Shown here: positions 8,219-17,010 of the stretch, one piece after another | How positions within the stretch are numbered: the first letter of the stretch is position 1 | How the letters are laid out: every line of letters starts with the position of its first letter | Source: Chitinophaga solisilvae | Lineage (GTDB): Bacteria > Bacteroidota > Bacteroidia > Chitinophagales > Chitinophagaceae | Length of the DNA stretch: 64,000 nt | Assembly (NCBI RefSeq): GCF_009928525.1 | Contig: NZ_JAABOK010000002.1 | Coordinates: forward strand, 496,001 to 560,000 | Reading direction: 5' to 3' | The notes under the pieces: model-generated | Databases searched by the model: none | What the model saw: only the letters and a program-made list of their open reading frames with translations | What the model was told of the DNA's origin: nothing | Program-made: the position numbers and the translations under genes

Positions 8219-8881
8219 CTATCTGGGTTTTACGGTAACGGAAGGTCTGAACAGATCATGCGGGCTTTGGCTGTAGTGCTGATGCAATACGCGGGAAGCA
8301 AGGAACATCAGCGCAGCAAATGCCAGCAGTATGACTAACTGCGCAACGGATACCCGCTGTATGGCCTGCCTGGATGCGGTATCGCATACCTCTCCGGGGC
8401 AGTGCTGTACCTTTTTGCGGTTGAATAAAGGGTAAGCCAGGCAACCCAGGCAGATACCAAAGGCGGCTTCAAAGAAGAGGAACAGCAGACATACCAGGCA
8501 TATCAGGCCGGTAATAATGCTGTAGGCATTCACAATGATAAAGAAATAGAACATGGTGGCGGATAAGATAATACCGATGCTCCAGGCAAAGCGTTTCTGC
8601 GGAGCGCCTACGTATTCCGGCTGCTGGTTGCGGACTATCAGCCTGCCGGCTATCAGTGCAGGCGAAAAGCGTGGGTTGATGCATACACGTATCAGCAGAT
8701 CGAGCAGGAAGAAGGTGAGCACATATTTTACAGGGATAAAATTGCCGTTGAACAGGATAAAGAGCAGGGAGGTATAGGTGGCCAGAAACAGGATGCCGGC
8801 GGCGGCCCTGATTTCTCTTTCATTGAGGACCGGGATCTCATATCCTGCTACGGTTTCTCCGAATTGTATCAGCTTGTTCAT
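8219..8881 (-). CDS. DUF4395 family membrane protein
   Basis: The ATG at 8881 starts MNKLIQFGETVAGYEIPVLNEREIRAAAG, the standard opening of DUF4395 proteins; the frame open further upstream (to 9016) lacks family character. The 220-residue product has about four membrane helices in two pairs. Cys residues occur in GICLGCLAYPLF and HCPGEVCD, a GxxxGC-type motif. DUF4395 members often neighbour rhodanese or sulfur-transfer proteins, which fits the desulfurase-like gene immediately downstream. The biochemical role is unknown. Confidence 0.78.
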   Translation of the reverse strand: MNKLIQFGETVAGYEIPVLNEREIRAAAGILFLATYTSLLFILFNGNFIPVKYVLTFFLLDLLIRVCINPRFSPALIAGRLIVRNQQPEYVGAPQKRFAWSIGIILSATMFYFFIIVNAYSIITGLICLVCLLFLFFEAAFGICLGCLAYPLFNRKKVQHCPGEVCDTASRQAIQRVSVAQLVILLAFAALMFLASRVLHQHYSQSPHDLFRPSVTVKPR

Positions 8882-9024
8882 GATTTGATGAATATTGGTT
8901 GTAAATATCTGGTTTCGGGTTTGTCGACAATGCAAGATTAGAACAGCTGCTTCATTGCCGGACTGCCGGGTCAACGAACAACGGATTCCGGTAAACAAAC
9001 GGCAGAATCGCGTCAATCACCGCT

Positions 9025-10116
9025 ATGACGCTGAAAATGAAAAATATTTTATCGACATTTACCTCACCAAACATCCTTATGAAGCGATTATCCGGCATAA
9101 AAAAGTATAAGCTATACCTGTGGCTGGTGCCCGTATTTTTCCTGTTGAATGTGCTGGGAGCCGTGGTAGAAGGCAAGGGTGGATTTCCTGCCAGAGCGGT
9201 TAATGAAGCCTGGCTGGTGTGTTATCTGTCAGCCGCCAACTACCGGCTGTTTGAGCATAGCTTACCTGCGCTGAGCTGGAAGCGGTTCTTCCGTTCTTTC
9301 CTGGTGCTGCTTCTGTACATATTTATTTATTCCCTGGGCTTTTATTGCTGGAGAGAGCTGGGCGTAACGCTGCATATTTTTACAGTGCTGAATCATACGG
9401 CTACCATACCGGATAAAATAGGTGCGCTGACCGGCTATAGTATCTCGTCTGTAGTGATCTTTGGCGTTATCAGGCATATTGTCAACTATATAAAGTTGAA
9501 GCAATCGGCACAGCAGCTGCGCATCGAAAGTCAGCAGGCAGAGTTGAACTATCTTAAATCGCAGACCAATCCGCATTTCTTATTCAATACCCTCAATAAT
9601 ATTTATTCCCTGGCACGGGATAAGTCGGACCTGGCGCCGGAATCTATTCTACGCCTGTCTAAAATTCTGCGTTATATGCTGTACGAAACCAGTTCACCGT
9701 ATACCGCTATTGAGCAGGACCTGAAAATTATCGACGACTATATTGCATTGGAGAAGCTGCGTTACGACGATACACTGCGTATTAATTTCAATCATGACCT
9801 GGAAGACAGGAAACAGGGCCTGCCGCCGCTGTTGCTGATTCCGTTGGTGGAAAATGCTTTCAAGCATGGCGTATCGGAAACCAGGGACCAGCCCTTTGTA
9901 GATATCCGCCTGGAGGTGAAGAACAGGATACTGCTTTTTACCGTAAAGAATTCAACCGGGGAACCGGCCGCCGGTAATGCCGTGAAGGAAAATATAGGGC
10001 TGTCCAATCTGCGCCGGCAGCTGCAGCTGTTATACACGGATTACAGTCTGGAGGTGCAGCCGGGAGATTTTATCTTCATCGCTTCATTAAGAATAAATCT
10101 TGCCAGTCATGTCTAA
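9025..10116 (+). CDS. LytS-type sensor histidine kinase (His_kinase family)
   Basis: The N-terminal ~150 residues carry four hydrophobic segments (for example YLWLVPVFFLLNVLGAVV), followed by a short coiled coil. The phosphoacceptor motif is SQTNPHFLFNTLNNIYSL, and the HATPase region contains LIPLVENAFKHG, both diagnostic of the PF06580 kinases. It phosphorylates the LytTR regulator encoded next, whose ATG overlaps its last 8 bases. In-frame ATG codons at 9037 and 9079 are alternative starts; 9079 (MKRLSG) leaves the membrane domain intact. It is divergent from the DUF4395/desulfurase operon, with a 143-bp shared upstream region. Confidence 0.88.
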   Translation: MTLKMKNILSTFTSPNILMKRLSGIKKYKLYLWLVPVFFLLNVLGAVVEGKGGFPARAVNEAWLVCYLSAANYRLFEHSLPALSWKRFFRSFLVLLLYIFIYSLGFYCWRELGVTLHIFTVLNHTATIPDKIGALTGYSISSVVIFGVIRHIVNYIKLKQSAQQLRIESQQAELNYLKSQTNPHFLFNTLNNIYSLARDKSDLAPESILRLSKILRYMLYETSSPYTAIEQDLKIIDDYIALEKLRYDDTLRINFNHDLEDRKQGLPPLLLIPLVENAFKHGVSETRDQPFVDIRLEVKNRILLFTVKNSTGEPAAGNAVKENIGLSNLRRQLQLLYTDYSLEVQPGDFIFIASLRINLASHV

Positions 10117-10789
10117 AATAAAATGTATTGTCATAGAAGATGAACCGCTGGCAGCAAAGGTGCTGAAGGATTACATTGCATCGGTACCGTTCCTGGAGCT
10201 GCAGCAGGTGTTTAAAGATGCAATCCTGGCATCTGAATTCCTGTTATCCAATGAAACGGATCTGATCTTCCTGGATATACATCTGCCACGGCTGAAGGGG
10301 ATGGCATTTCTCAAAACGCTGGCCAATCCGCCATCAGTGATTGTTACCACGGCCTATCATCAGTATGCGGTAGAAGGTTACAGCCTGAATGTTACCGACT
10401 ACCTGCTGAAACCCTTTGAGCTGGAAAGATTCCTGACGGCAGTGAACAAAGTATATGCGGACCATCGCAGGAGCGCCGCCGGAGAGATCAGGGATTTTAT
10501 TTTTGTGAATGTGCAGAAACGGAAGGTGAAGATACTTTTTTCGGATATGCTGTATATCGAAAGTCAGCGTGAATATATCCGGATTGTTACCACCAAAGGT
10601 GAGTATCTGTCTAAAATGAGTACCAACGAAATAGAAGAACTGCTGCCGCAACATATTTTCAAGCGTATACACCGCTCTTTCATCGTGTCCGTGAACCAGA
10701 TTGATGCCTATACCGCGGAGGCGGTGGAGATAAAAGGTATATCCATTCCCATCGGAAGAGGGTATAAGGATGTGATTGACGAATTGTAA
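10109..10789 (+). CDS. LytTR-family response regulator
   Basis: The start is set at ATG 10109 (MSKIKCIVIEDEP), which overlaps the kinase stop by 8 bp; a TTG three codons earlier is less likely. The receiver domain holds the acidic pair EDE, the phospho-aspartate in LIFLDIHLP and the lysine in YLLKPF. The C-terminal LytTR DNA-binding domain shows DMLYIESQREYIRI and the terminal FKRIHRSFIVSVNQID. Phosphorylation by the preceding kinase should control binding to direct-repeat sites. Target genes cannot be read from the window. Confidence 0.92.
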   Translation: MSKIKCIVIEDEPLAAKVLKDYIASVPFLELQQVFKDAILASEFLLSNETDLIFLDIHLPRLKGMAFLKTLANPPSVIVTTAYHQYAVEGYSLNVTDYLLKPFELERFLTAVNKVYADHRRSAAGEIRDFIFVNVQKRKVKILFSDMLYIESQREYIRIVTTKGEYLSKMSTNEIEELLPQHIFKRIHRSFIVSVNQIDAYTAEAVEIKGISIPIGRGYKDVIDEL

Positions 10790-10792
10790 ATA

Positions 10793-11110
10793 TTACACGC
10801 CTGCCTGTCTGCGGTTGATCCTGTTCATTACTTTTTCAAAGATACGGTTGAAGATACTTCTGTTCTCTGTAATGATTTCGGCTTTCCCTACTACACTATC
10901 CTGGCTGTCTGGCACAATGGTAAAAATATCTTCATTGGCTTTTACATACTGCTTCTCGCTCCAGAACCGGAAGAAGATAACTTTCTCCGGTATGGGGCTT
11001 ACCAGCAGATTAACTTCTTACCAGGCTGCAATACTGCTCAGTAGCTGCTTGTAGGCATCTGTAAGGCGTTGTAATGCTTTAAAATCTTCCTTGCTGTTTC
11101 GTTGACTGGA
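10793..11110 (-). pseudogene. Broken HlyD-family secretion protein (C-terminal remnant)
   Basis: Read leftward from about 11110, one frame gives KALQRLTDAYKQLLSSIAAW, then a TAA stop, then PIPEKVIFFRFWSEKQYVK, NEDIFTIVP and VVGKAEI. This order (coiled coil, AW, 'API.GKV.FF.FWSE.Q.VK...FTIVP') is that of HlyD adaptors paired with peptidase-domain ABC exporters of Bacteroidota bacteriocins and lanthipeptides. The N-terminal two thirds and any start are missing, and the end after KAEI diverges from the family. The gene is dead. It lies about 370 bp from three lanthipeptide-like precursors, so it is probably a relic of their exporter. Confidence 0.6.
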
Positions 11111-11435
11111 ATGCCGGGGTACTGACTGTTGATTGTGAAACAAAACTAAGCAGAATTTTATTCCCGCCAAATAATTGTGGTACTGAATTTTATAATTACG
11201 TAGTACTACTTAGAGCGGTATTTTCGCATTGCTGCTTTTGTAGTTACCGCTATAATACAGCAGTTGCCCTACCGTTAGTAAAGATTTTCCTGCCATTGAT
11301 GAACTTTATCGGGTAAACTTATTGCCCCCTGTTAACTTCAGTTGCATGTATAAACCCGGTAGTCTGAAAATAATTATGCAACCCTCATAGCACCTGACTA
11401 TTCTTTTGAAGAAGCTGCGCGTTTAACCTGTAATG

Positions 11436-11459
11436 CCGGGCAGATACCTGTCTGCCCGG
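11436..11459 (+). promoter_or_regulatory. Hairpin just upstream of precursor gene
   Basis: A perfect 9-bp stem (CCGGGCAGA/TCTGCCCGG) with a 6-nt loop is followed by ATTTT. It ends 24 bp before the first precursor ATG. A stem with the same GGCAGA/TCTGCC core occurs at 11940-11974, upstream of the third precursor. It could be an attenuator or the terminator of an upstream transcript. Confidence 0.5.
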
Positions 11460-11483
11460 ATTTTCCAACATAAAACCCAACGT

Positions 11484-11702
11484 ATGAAAAAGAAAATCAT
11501 TCTCAACAAAAAGATGATCCTGCAGAAGGAGATTGTTGCCAGCCTGACGGATGCGCAGCAGTATCACGTTAACGGGGGCGCTCCGCAGACAAGATATCTG
11601 ACGGCGCATACCCTTCCTAATCCCAATAACTGTCTTTGCTGCTTTGATCCGACCGATACCCGGCAGCTTAATTGTACCACTAATTTCACTATAGAAAAGT
11701 AA
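11484..11702 (+). CDS. Class I lanthipeptide-like precursor, 72 aa
   Basis: The ATG at 11484 opens MKKKIILNKKMILQKEIVAS, a basic leader with the L-x-K...I-x-x-L pattern. It ends in HVNGG, a double-glycine cleavage site. The 40-residue core is rich in Thr (7) and Cys (3 in CLCCF plus 1 in NCTTNF). Class I machinery would dehydrate Thr/Ser and add Cys thiols to form lanthionine rings. No modification gene is present in the window. The next precursor starts 4 bp after its stop, so the two are cotranscribed. Transport would need a GG-cleaving ABC exporter; the nearby HlyD gene is broken. Confidence 0.75.
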   Translation: MKKKIILNKKMILQKEIVASLTDAQQYHVNGGAPQTRYLTAHTLPNPNNCLCCFDPTDTRQLNCTTNFTIEK

Positions 11703-11706
11703 ACGT

Positions 11707-11877
11707 ATGAAGAAGAAACTGTCTCTGAAGAAAAAACTGGTCATGCATAAGTTCATAGTTGCAGACCTGAATAAGCTGGAGCAATCGCAGGTAATAGGCG
11801 GTATTGCTACCACTACAAGGTTTGAAACCTGTGAAACTTATGTAGCGCCAACGCGCTGCCTGAAATGCCCTGACTGA
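11707..11877 (+). CDS. Class I lanthipeptide-like precursor, 56 aa
   Basis: This small gene encodes MKKKLSLKKKLVMHKFIVAD, a basic leader, and ends with QVIGG. The 25-residue core reads IATTTRFETCETYVAPTRC and then LKCPD, with three Cys and five Thr. The core block TRxETCExYxxPxxCxxCP is shared with the third precursor (12086-12268), so those two are recent paralogues. The 4-bp gap to the gene before it indicates one transcript. It is too short for most gene finders. Confidence 0.72.
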   Translation: MKKKLSLKKKLVMHKFIVADLNKLEQSQVIGGIATTTRFETCETYVAPTRCLKCPD

Positions 11878-11939
11878 TAGGTAGCACGTTCACTGCAATG
11901 TTGCTGCATAGGAATATGCCACATTTGTAACGGTAGTTT

Positions 11940-11974
11940 AAACTACAGGCAGATAATTCATCTGCCTGTAGTTT
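11940..11974 (+). promoter_or_regulatory. 15-bp perfect stem-loop between precursors
   Basis: Arms 11940-11954 and 11960-11974 (AAACTACAGGCAGAT and its complement) enclose a 5-nt loop. The stem lies about 60 bp after the second precursor and 112 bp before the third. There is no T run, so processing or attenuation is as likely as termination. Confidence 0.55.
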
Positions 11975-12085
11975 CATGCAGTATGCTGTTCCAATCTGTA
12001 TTAAGTAAATGCCTGATGCCTGTATCTGTTTGCACGTATTCCCCGGATTGCCTGCTCCCCCGACGTATTCACTTAAATATATACC

Positions 12086-12268
12086 ATGAAAAAAAAGAAA
12101 GTAACCCTACAAAAGCTGGTGATGCAGAAACTGGTCATTGCAGACCTTACACCACAACAACGTGCCTTCCTGAAAGGAGGCGCTGCTATTCCGCCTACAA
12201 GGCTGGAAACCTGCGAATCGTATATTTCTCCGGACATATGCATTATGTGCCCGATTATTACAGTGTAA
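12086..12268 (+). CDS. Class I lanthipeptide-like precursor, 60 aa
   Basis: The leader MKKKKVTLQKLVMQKLVIADL ends in FLKGG. The core is AAIPPTRLETCESYISPDIC followed by IMCPIITV, with three Cys and four Thr/Ser. TRLETCESY...C..CP aligns with the second precursor. The leader pattern (K-x-x-L-x-K...I-A-D-L-x-x-x-Q) is that of Bacteroidota class I lanthipeptides. A strong terminator follows 21 bp after the stop, closing the precursor cluster. Confidence 0.75.
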   Translation: MKKKKVTLQKLVMQKLVIADLTPQQRAFLKGGAAIPPTRLETCESYISPDICIMCPIITV

Positions 12269-12289
12269 TTCACGTCATAAATGAAATGG

Positions 12290-12318
12290 AACCCCGCTTA
12301 ATAAGGCGGGGTTTTTTT
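12290..12318 (+). terminator. Rho-independent terminator closing the precursor cluster
   Basis: The stem AACCCCGC / GCGGGGTT (12290-12297 with 12306-12313) is followed by seven T. It also faces the convergent GH18 gene, which ends at 12340. Confidence 0.88.
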
Positions 12319-12339
12319 ATGTTGCCGGAGGAGTGGCCG

Positions 12340-13611
12340 TTACTGGATTTTCACGGAGCTCATTTTATCATTTGCGTTGGGAGATAAAGCGCCGAACCAG
12401 CTGTTGTCAGCGGTGAGTGTCCAGGAGGTGCCGGAGAAATTATCATCCGCGTACATAATGATTTTCCATCCGGCGGGGATTTTCACGGAGGAGGCCCAGT
12501 CGTTCACTACACCTCTGGCCTGTAGTTGCGATAAGGTATAATTGCCTTTTGCAATGGGCTGGGAGGCAGTGCCTCCGTAGCCGGCATCCTGGTAAAATAC
12601 CACACCGGTGGTACCGCTGCCGCCACCTGCGGGGTTCATGATCTGTATCAGCTGTTTGCTGACGATATACGTAGGTGCGTAGGCGTTATTATCAGTAGAA
12701 GATGTGAGTGGTGCGTCTCTGTCTATGGCATAGCTGAACACGCCGCCTTTTTTACCGCCGGAGGGTTCCCATCGGGCGTAGTCATAAGCGCGTCCGGTAC
12801 CGTTCACCGGATAGGTCACATCATACCATACGTTTGAAGGGTATCCTCTTTCTTCATAGAAGGAGAATCCGGGTACAAACCGGGAGGAGGAGATGTAGGG
12901 AGAGAAGGAATTCCAGGTAGATTGTAAGGTGCTGGCGCCGCGTCCGTAGGCCTGCAGCCATACATAGTCGACCATGGTATATACCTTCTGAAAAAGGCTG
13001 TTGCTACCGCTCTGGTTGGTATCGAAAGTCAGCAGTTTTCCGGTGCCTGATTTAGGTCCCAGGTAGCTGGAGAGCGCTTTATATACACCTGCCATATCGG
13101 TGAGTGTCTGGCCGGAAGGATTACTTTCTATGTCGATATCGTAACCATCGAAACCATATTTATTCACGACACTGTCCATGATGCGTTTGGCGGTGATAGC
13201 GTAACCGGCCGAATCGTGTGTGGCTCCCGGAGCGAGGTCCAGACCACCTGTAAGGATTACTTTAGTGCCTTTGGTATGCAGCGCGTTAATCCATGCGGGT
13301 ACCTGGGCGGCCACAGGTGAGGTCGGAGAGAAGCAGAAGAGGATGAGAATGTCCAGGCTGTCCGGTACCTGGGAAAAGTTGGTGTTGAATGGCGCCGGGC
13401 CGTAGCAGGGGCCTTCCAGCCGGTAAAAGGCGGCATAGATTTCATGGGGACGGCTTTTGTAGGCGAGGAGGCTGTCCAGCGATTCAGTGGTGGTGGCAGC
13501 AGTTTCATGGAGGGGTAATACATCCGCCTGTTTTAATTCTTTGGAGCAGCTGATAACTGATAACAGTATAATCAATGCCGGGATTAATCTGAATGATACG
13601 CATTTTTTCAT
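12340..13611 (-). CDS. GH18 lipoprotein (endo-beta-N-acetylglucosaminidase/chitinase type) with beta/gamma-crystallin domain
   Basis: The start is placed at 13611 (MKKCVSFRLIPALIILLSVISC), giving a lipoprotein signal with Cys at 22; the longer frame adds a second, implausible hydrophobic stretch. The GH18 signature FDGYDIDIE supplies Asp155, Asp158, Asp160 and catalytic Glu162. The spacing and the absence of chitin-binding modules resemble endo-S/F-type N-acetylglucosaminidases that trim glycoproteins. The last ~85 residues form a beta/gamma-crystallin domain with two calcium motifs, NDWASS and NDKMSS (consensus N/D-N/D-x-x-S/T-S). It is probably surface-exposed and stabilised by calcium. Confidence 0.85.
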   Translation of the reverse strand: MKKCVSFRLIPALIILLSVISCSKELKQADVLPLHETAATTTESLDSLLAYKSRPHEIYAAFYRLEGPCYGPAPFNTNFSQVPDSLDILILFCFSPTSPVAAQVPAWINALHTKGTKVILTGGLDLAPGATHDSAGYAITAKRIMDSVVNKYGFDGYDIDIESNPSGQTLTDMAGVYKALSSYLGPKSGTGKLLTFDTNQSGSNSLFQKVYTMVDYVWLQAYGRGASTLQSTWNSFSPYISSSRFVPGFSFYEERGYPSNVWYDVTYPVNGTGRAYDYARWEPSGGKKGGVFSYAIDRDAPLTSSTDNNAYAPTYIVSKQLIQIMNPAGGGSGTTGVVFYQDAGYGGTASQPIAKGNYTLSQLQARGVVNDWASSVKIPAGWKIIMYADDNFSGTSWTLTADNSWFGALSPNANDKMSSVKIQ

Positions 13612-14041
13612 TGTAATGAATTTTATGGTGAACAATAATGCCAGCAGAAAAATCATGGGAACAGGGAGGTAGTTCCGCATCGCATCATGGCGTGCAGCAT
13701 AACGGATATACTATCGATGACTCCTTTGCTTAAACGATTTACTTAGGCATCCGGCGGTTTGTTCACAATCCTGGTTTACCTGGGCTTCAGTAAATCTTAT
13801 GGTTGTTGCTGAGCTGTTAGTGGTGATGCATTGTGCGTTGGGTCAATGGCTTTTTCATTATTCATGGAATCATTTTAAGGTAACAGCTCTCTTTCAGTGG
13901 AATCGACAGATGGTATTAAGATACGTTAAATTCTTAATAAATGAAAATTTGGTTAAAAGCGTATTCAAAAGTTTGTTCAATGAAAAAAAGAACCCGTCAA
14001 CAATCAGGTATTACATCCGGCTCCAATACATGCAACAACTA
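13612..14041. other. Intergenic stretch without a gene
   Basis: This 430-bp gap separates the GH18 gene from the terminator of the GxGYxYP gene; both neighbours are on the minus strand. The open frames in it have no family resemblance or leader. I see no RNA gene, repeat or TAnnTTTG element on the minus strand. It presumably holds the GH18 promoter. Confidence 0.5.
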
Positions 14042-14080
14042 AAAAGGGGCGGATCATATCTTCCATGATCCACCCCTTTC
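14042..14080 (-). terminator. Terminator of the GxGYxYP/T9SS gene
   Basis: On the minus strand, AGAAAGGGGTGGATCATGG pairs with a downstream GATCCGCCCCTTTTT. The stem is about 15 bp with one weak pair and ends in a T run. It lies 19 bp after the stop of the gene at 14099. Confidence 0.8.
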
Positions 14081-14098
14081 TCCAGCTGCCGGAAAATG

Positions 14099-16828
14099 TT
14101 AGTTCTTAATAAATTGATAAGTCTTACTCATCCCTCCTGTCCTGACATTCAGAAAATAAGTACCCGGCGCCAGCTCTCCTACATCCACAAATGTTCCTGA
14201 TGTTAACTTCATACGCTGCCCGTTGTTGTTATACACTTCAAGCTGCGCACTACTATTTAATCCGCGTACATAAAGCCTGCTCTCAACCGGATTGGGGTAC
14301 AGTGAAATACCTTTCTGCTGTGCTGTCTGCTGCTGCCTGTTGTTTATAACGCTGACGGGTACACGCTGCATGCCTGGGGCTGACGGCTTTCCAAACAATT
14401 CAATTTCTGCCAGCTGCAGGATTGTTCCGCTGTTGTTGGACAAGTTGAACCGGTAATGGGTATATGCTGTATTGTTGCTGATGTGGAAGGTTCTTGTCTG
14501 AAAACGATAGGGGAAATCTTCCCCGGAGCGGCTGTCAAGCGTATGCCAGTTGATGCCGTCTGCAGTGCCTTCCAGTGTCCAGGTCATGGGATCCCGCTCC
14601 GGGGCATCATTGGCGGAAGTGATCGTATAGCTTTTCACTGTCCGGCCGGAGGATGCCTGGTATTGTATCCAGGCGGCAGCGTTAAATGTCAGGTATTTGG
14701 TATTACGATTGTTATCGGTCAGGTTGGTATATTCCTCACCGGCTGGCGAACCGGTTTCATATTGCGCGTGTAATACGCCGCCCTGATCTGTTATGTCTGT
14801 TCCCAGGCTGTCGCCGGTACTGACTGGCGGAAGGCCGTTTTTTTCACGCAGCAGCTGAAACAGGTGGTCGGGGCGTACCACGATATGATTGGTATCGAGC
14901 GAATTCATTACGTTCCTGAAATTGGTTGGCTTCACATCCTGCCAGGGTTGCGCCTGTATGATGATAAACCTCGGCGAGGCGCCGTTCCAGCCTGCGGAAG
15001 CGGTGGCGATGGCATCTTTCATGGCCTGTTCGCCGGTGCAATAGTTGCAGGATAGCGGCATCCCCGGCAGTTGCTGATGATATATACTCAGCGGACCGCC
15101 TGTATTCTGCGCTGTAAGACCCAGTAATGACGGAGCATAGGTGGCAAAACTCTCCCCGACGTTCTGGTTGATGCCGCCGGTAATGGTGTTCCAGATGGTG
15201 ATAATTTTAAATCCTGCCTTTTTGTTATACGCTTCCGTTCTGGCAACAAATTGATTTAAGGTCTGCTGATCGGGGAAATAATTCGGATATACATAACCGT
15301 ATCCGGAAGGCCCTGAAATGAGGTTGTCATTACTGGTGGCCGACTGATGATAAAAGTTCAATGCTCCCGGCATAGCGTCCACCATCGCGGGAGATAAGGT
15401 CCATCCGATTGGCACTGACCCGCGGTCAGGATTATTCCACAGCTTGCGCATCAGGTGTTCCACAAACTGGAGGTTGTCGCCATCGCTTAGTATAAACGCG
15501 ACATAAATTTTATTTTTCAGGAGCGGCCTGGGAGGAACAGGCTTTATGTGTATGGCTCTGGGCATACCGCTATGCACAGTTAAATTGGTGGCATAATCGC
15601 TGGCAACGGTGGCTATTCCATAGCCGGACGCTCTGGTGATGCCGGAGGCTTCTTCCGGCCACCAGCCCATATAGGTAGCCCCGGCCGGCATGGAAGACAG
15701 GAACCGGTTCAGCAGTTCACTTTCACCTGTTACCCTGGGATCCAGCCATATTACTGCAGCACCCAGGGCGGTCGCATATTCGCGCAGGGAGCCCTGATGC
15801 GCTTCCGGACTTAACCCTATTAACAGGCGGTGATCCAGCGCAGGCCACCAGGTATTATACAACGCCTGGTATACCTGCAGATTACTGGTATATTGCCCGC
15901 GCAGATCCAGCAATACCGGCAGGTTGTAGGGAGCGGCCGTTAGCCGCGCTACTAAAGACGGGGAGGCAATCAGTGCTTTCCTGTTTTTTGCGAGCATCGT
16001 TGCGAGGTTAACAGTGGCGGTACAGGCGGGGTCATACACGATCAGACCGGATACTTCGCTGCGGTATTTCGTGATGAGGGCCCATCTGTCTGTATGTTCC
16101 GTCCAGGTTAAACCTAAAGACTGCATCCAGGTATAGGGGCCTTCTGCAAAGGCATCACCTTCATAGGAGAAGAGCCGCGGCCGGGTACTGTTGACAATAC
16201 CTTTCAGGGAACTGAATAAATAGGTTTCGGCGGTGGCATTGTCCTGTTGAACGCCTACCCGGTCCACCTTGATGTAAGCGGCTCCCTTCCAGAATACACG
16301 CAGTTCGATGTTGTGATTATCGGCCGGCATCGTGAAGGGTAGTTTGAAGCTGGTGTAGTCCGACGCTATCGGGAATTCCTGGCGGGTAATTGTTTTAGCT
16401 GCCAGGGTTGCGCCGGTAGTGGCGTCCCGGACATCTATATCTGCTACAGCATCGTTATTGGCAGTGTTATTATCAATTTTCATCCTGAATTCAGCGATGT
16501 TGAATCCGGCTGTAACGCTGTTATCATAAGGGCCGTAAATCATATGCTGATTGGCGGCATCGATGCCCACCTGGCATAGCCATCCGTCTGTTTCCAGGCG
16601 GCCTGTTTTATGACTGAGGGAAGGCCCTTCCGCTTCCCATTGCCAGGATTGCTGCGCGGGCAGAGAGGCGCCGTTGTTGTAAAATAAATCCAGCTGGCTG
16701 GCCGTAGCCGGAAATGAAGGCAGTAGCTGACCGGCAGGCCAGTTTATCTGGGCGGTAGCTGTGGCGGTTGTCAGCAGCCATAGCAGGAAAGGCAGCAGTA
16801 CACGCATAACGGGGAATTTGTGGATCAT
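14099..16828 (-). CDS. Secreted GxGYxYP-domain putative glycoside hydrolase with discoidin and T9SS domains
   Basis: This 909-residue protein has a signal peptide (LLPFLLWLLTTATATAQ). The central part carries the name-giving motif of the GxGYxYP family (GPSGYGYVYPNYFP) and FILSDGDNLQF, features of this putative glycoside hydrolase group of unproven substrate. Before it is a beta-sandwich carbohydrate-binding-like region (residues ~30-190). Around residues 690-820 an F5/8 type C (discoidin) domain ends in LAEIELFG. The last ~75 residues are a type IX secretion signal (ISLYPNPVESRLYVRGL ... GTYFLNVRT), so the protein is exported across the outer membrane and attached or released. Confidence 0.85.
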   Translation of the reverse strand: MIHKFPVMRVLLPFLLWLLTTATATAQINWPAGQLLPSFPATASQLDLFYNNGASLPAQQSWQWEAEGPSLSHKTGRLETDGWLCQVGIDAANQHMIYGPYDNSVTAGFNIAEFRMKIDNNTANNDAVADIDVRDATTGATLAAKTITRQEFPIASDYTSFKLPFTMPADNHNIELRVFWKGAAYIKVDRVGVQQDNATAETYLFSSLKGIVNSTRPRLFSYEGDAFAEGPYTWMQSLGLTWTEHTDRWALITKYRSEVSGLIVYDPACTATVNLATMLAKNRKALIASPSLVARLTAAPYNLPVLLDLRGQYTSNLQVYQALYNTWWPALDHRLLIGLSPEAHQGSLREYATALGAAVIWLDPRVTGESELLNRFLSSMPAGATYMGWWPEEASGITRASGYGIATVASDYATNLTVHSGMPRAIHIKPVPPRPLLKNKIYVAFILSDGDNLQFVEHLMRKLWNNPDRGSVPIGWTLSPAMVDAMPGALNFYHQSATSNDNLISGPSGYGYVYPNYFPDQQTLNQFVARTEAYNKKAGFKIITIWNTITGGINQNVGESFATYAPSLLGLTAQNTGGPLSIYHQQLPGMPLSCNYCTGEQAMKDAIATASAGWNGASPRFIIIQAQPWQDVKPTNFRNVMNSLDTNHIVVRPDHLFQLLREKNGLPPVSTGDSLGTDITDQGGVLHAQYETGSPAGEEYTNLTDNNRNTKYLTFNAAAWIQYQASSGRTVKSYTITSANDAPERDPMTWTLEGTADGINWHTLDSRSGEDFPYRFQTRTFHISNNTAYTHYRFNLSNNSGTILQLAEIELFGKPSAPGMQRVPVSVINNRQQQTAQQKGISLYPNPVESRLYVRGLNSSAQLEVYNNNGQRMKLTSGTFVDVGELAPGTYFLNVRTGGMSKTYQFIKN

Positions 16829-17010
16829 GGTAATTAAAATTTAATCATAGAATAAGTATCTGCATGAAGGATTAAAAGGTCGCGATCTGTCACGCCGGCG
16901 GGTTATCAAAATATCTGTCAGACAGGAATGCCTGCCTGTTGCCGTTAACAAGGTGCCCGTGGAATCATTATAAAGTACAGTAATTAAATCAGATTTTCTG
17001 CATTTTTATG

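Noticed and set aside
10776..11054. 92-codon plus-strand frame after the LytTR gene
   Set aside because: The coding signal is on the other strand, where a HlyD remnant is readable.
13799..14068. 89-codon frame in the GH18/GxGYxYP gap
   Set aside because: No homology pattern; it runs into the terminator of the neighbouring gene.
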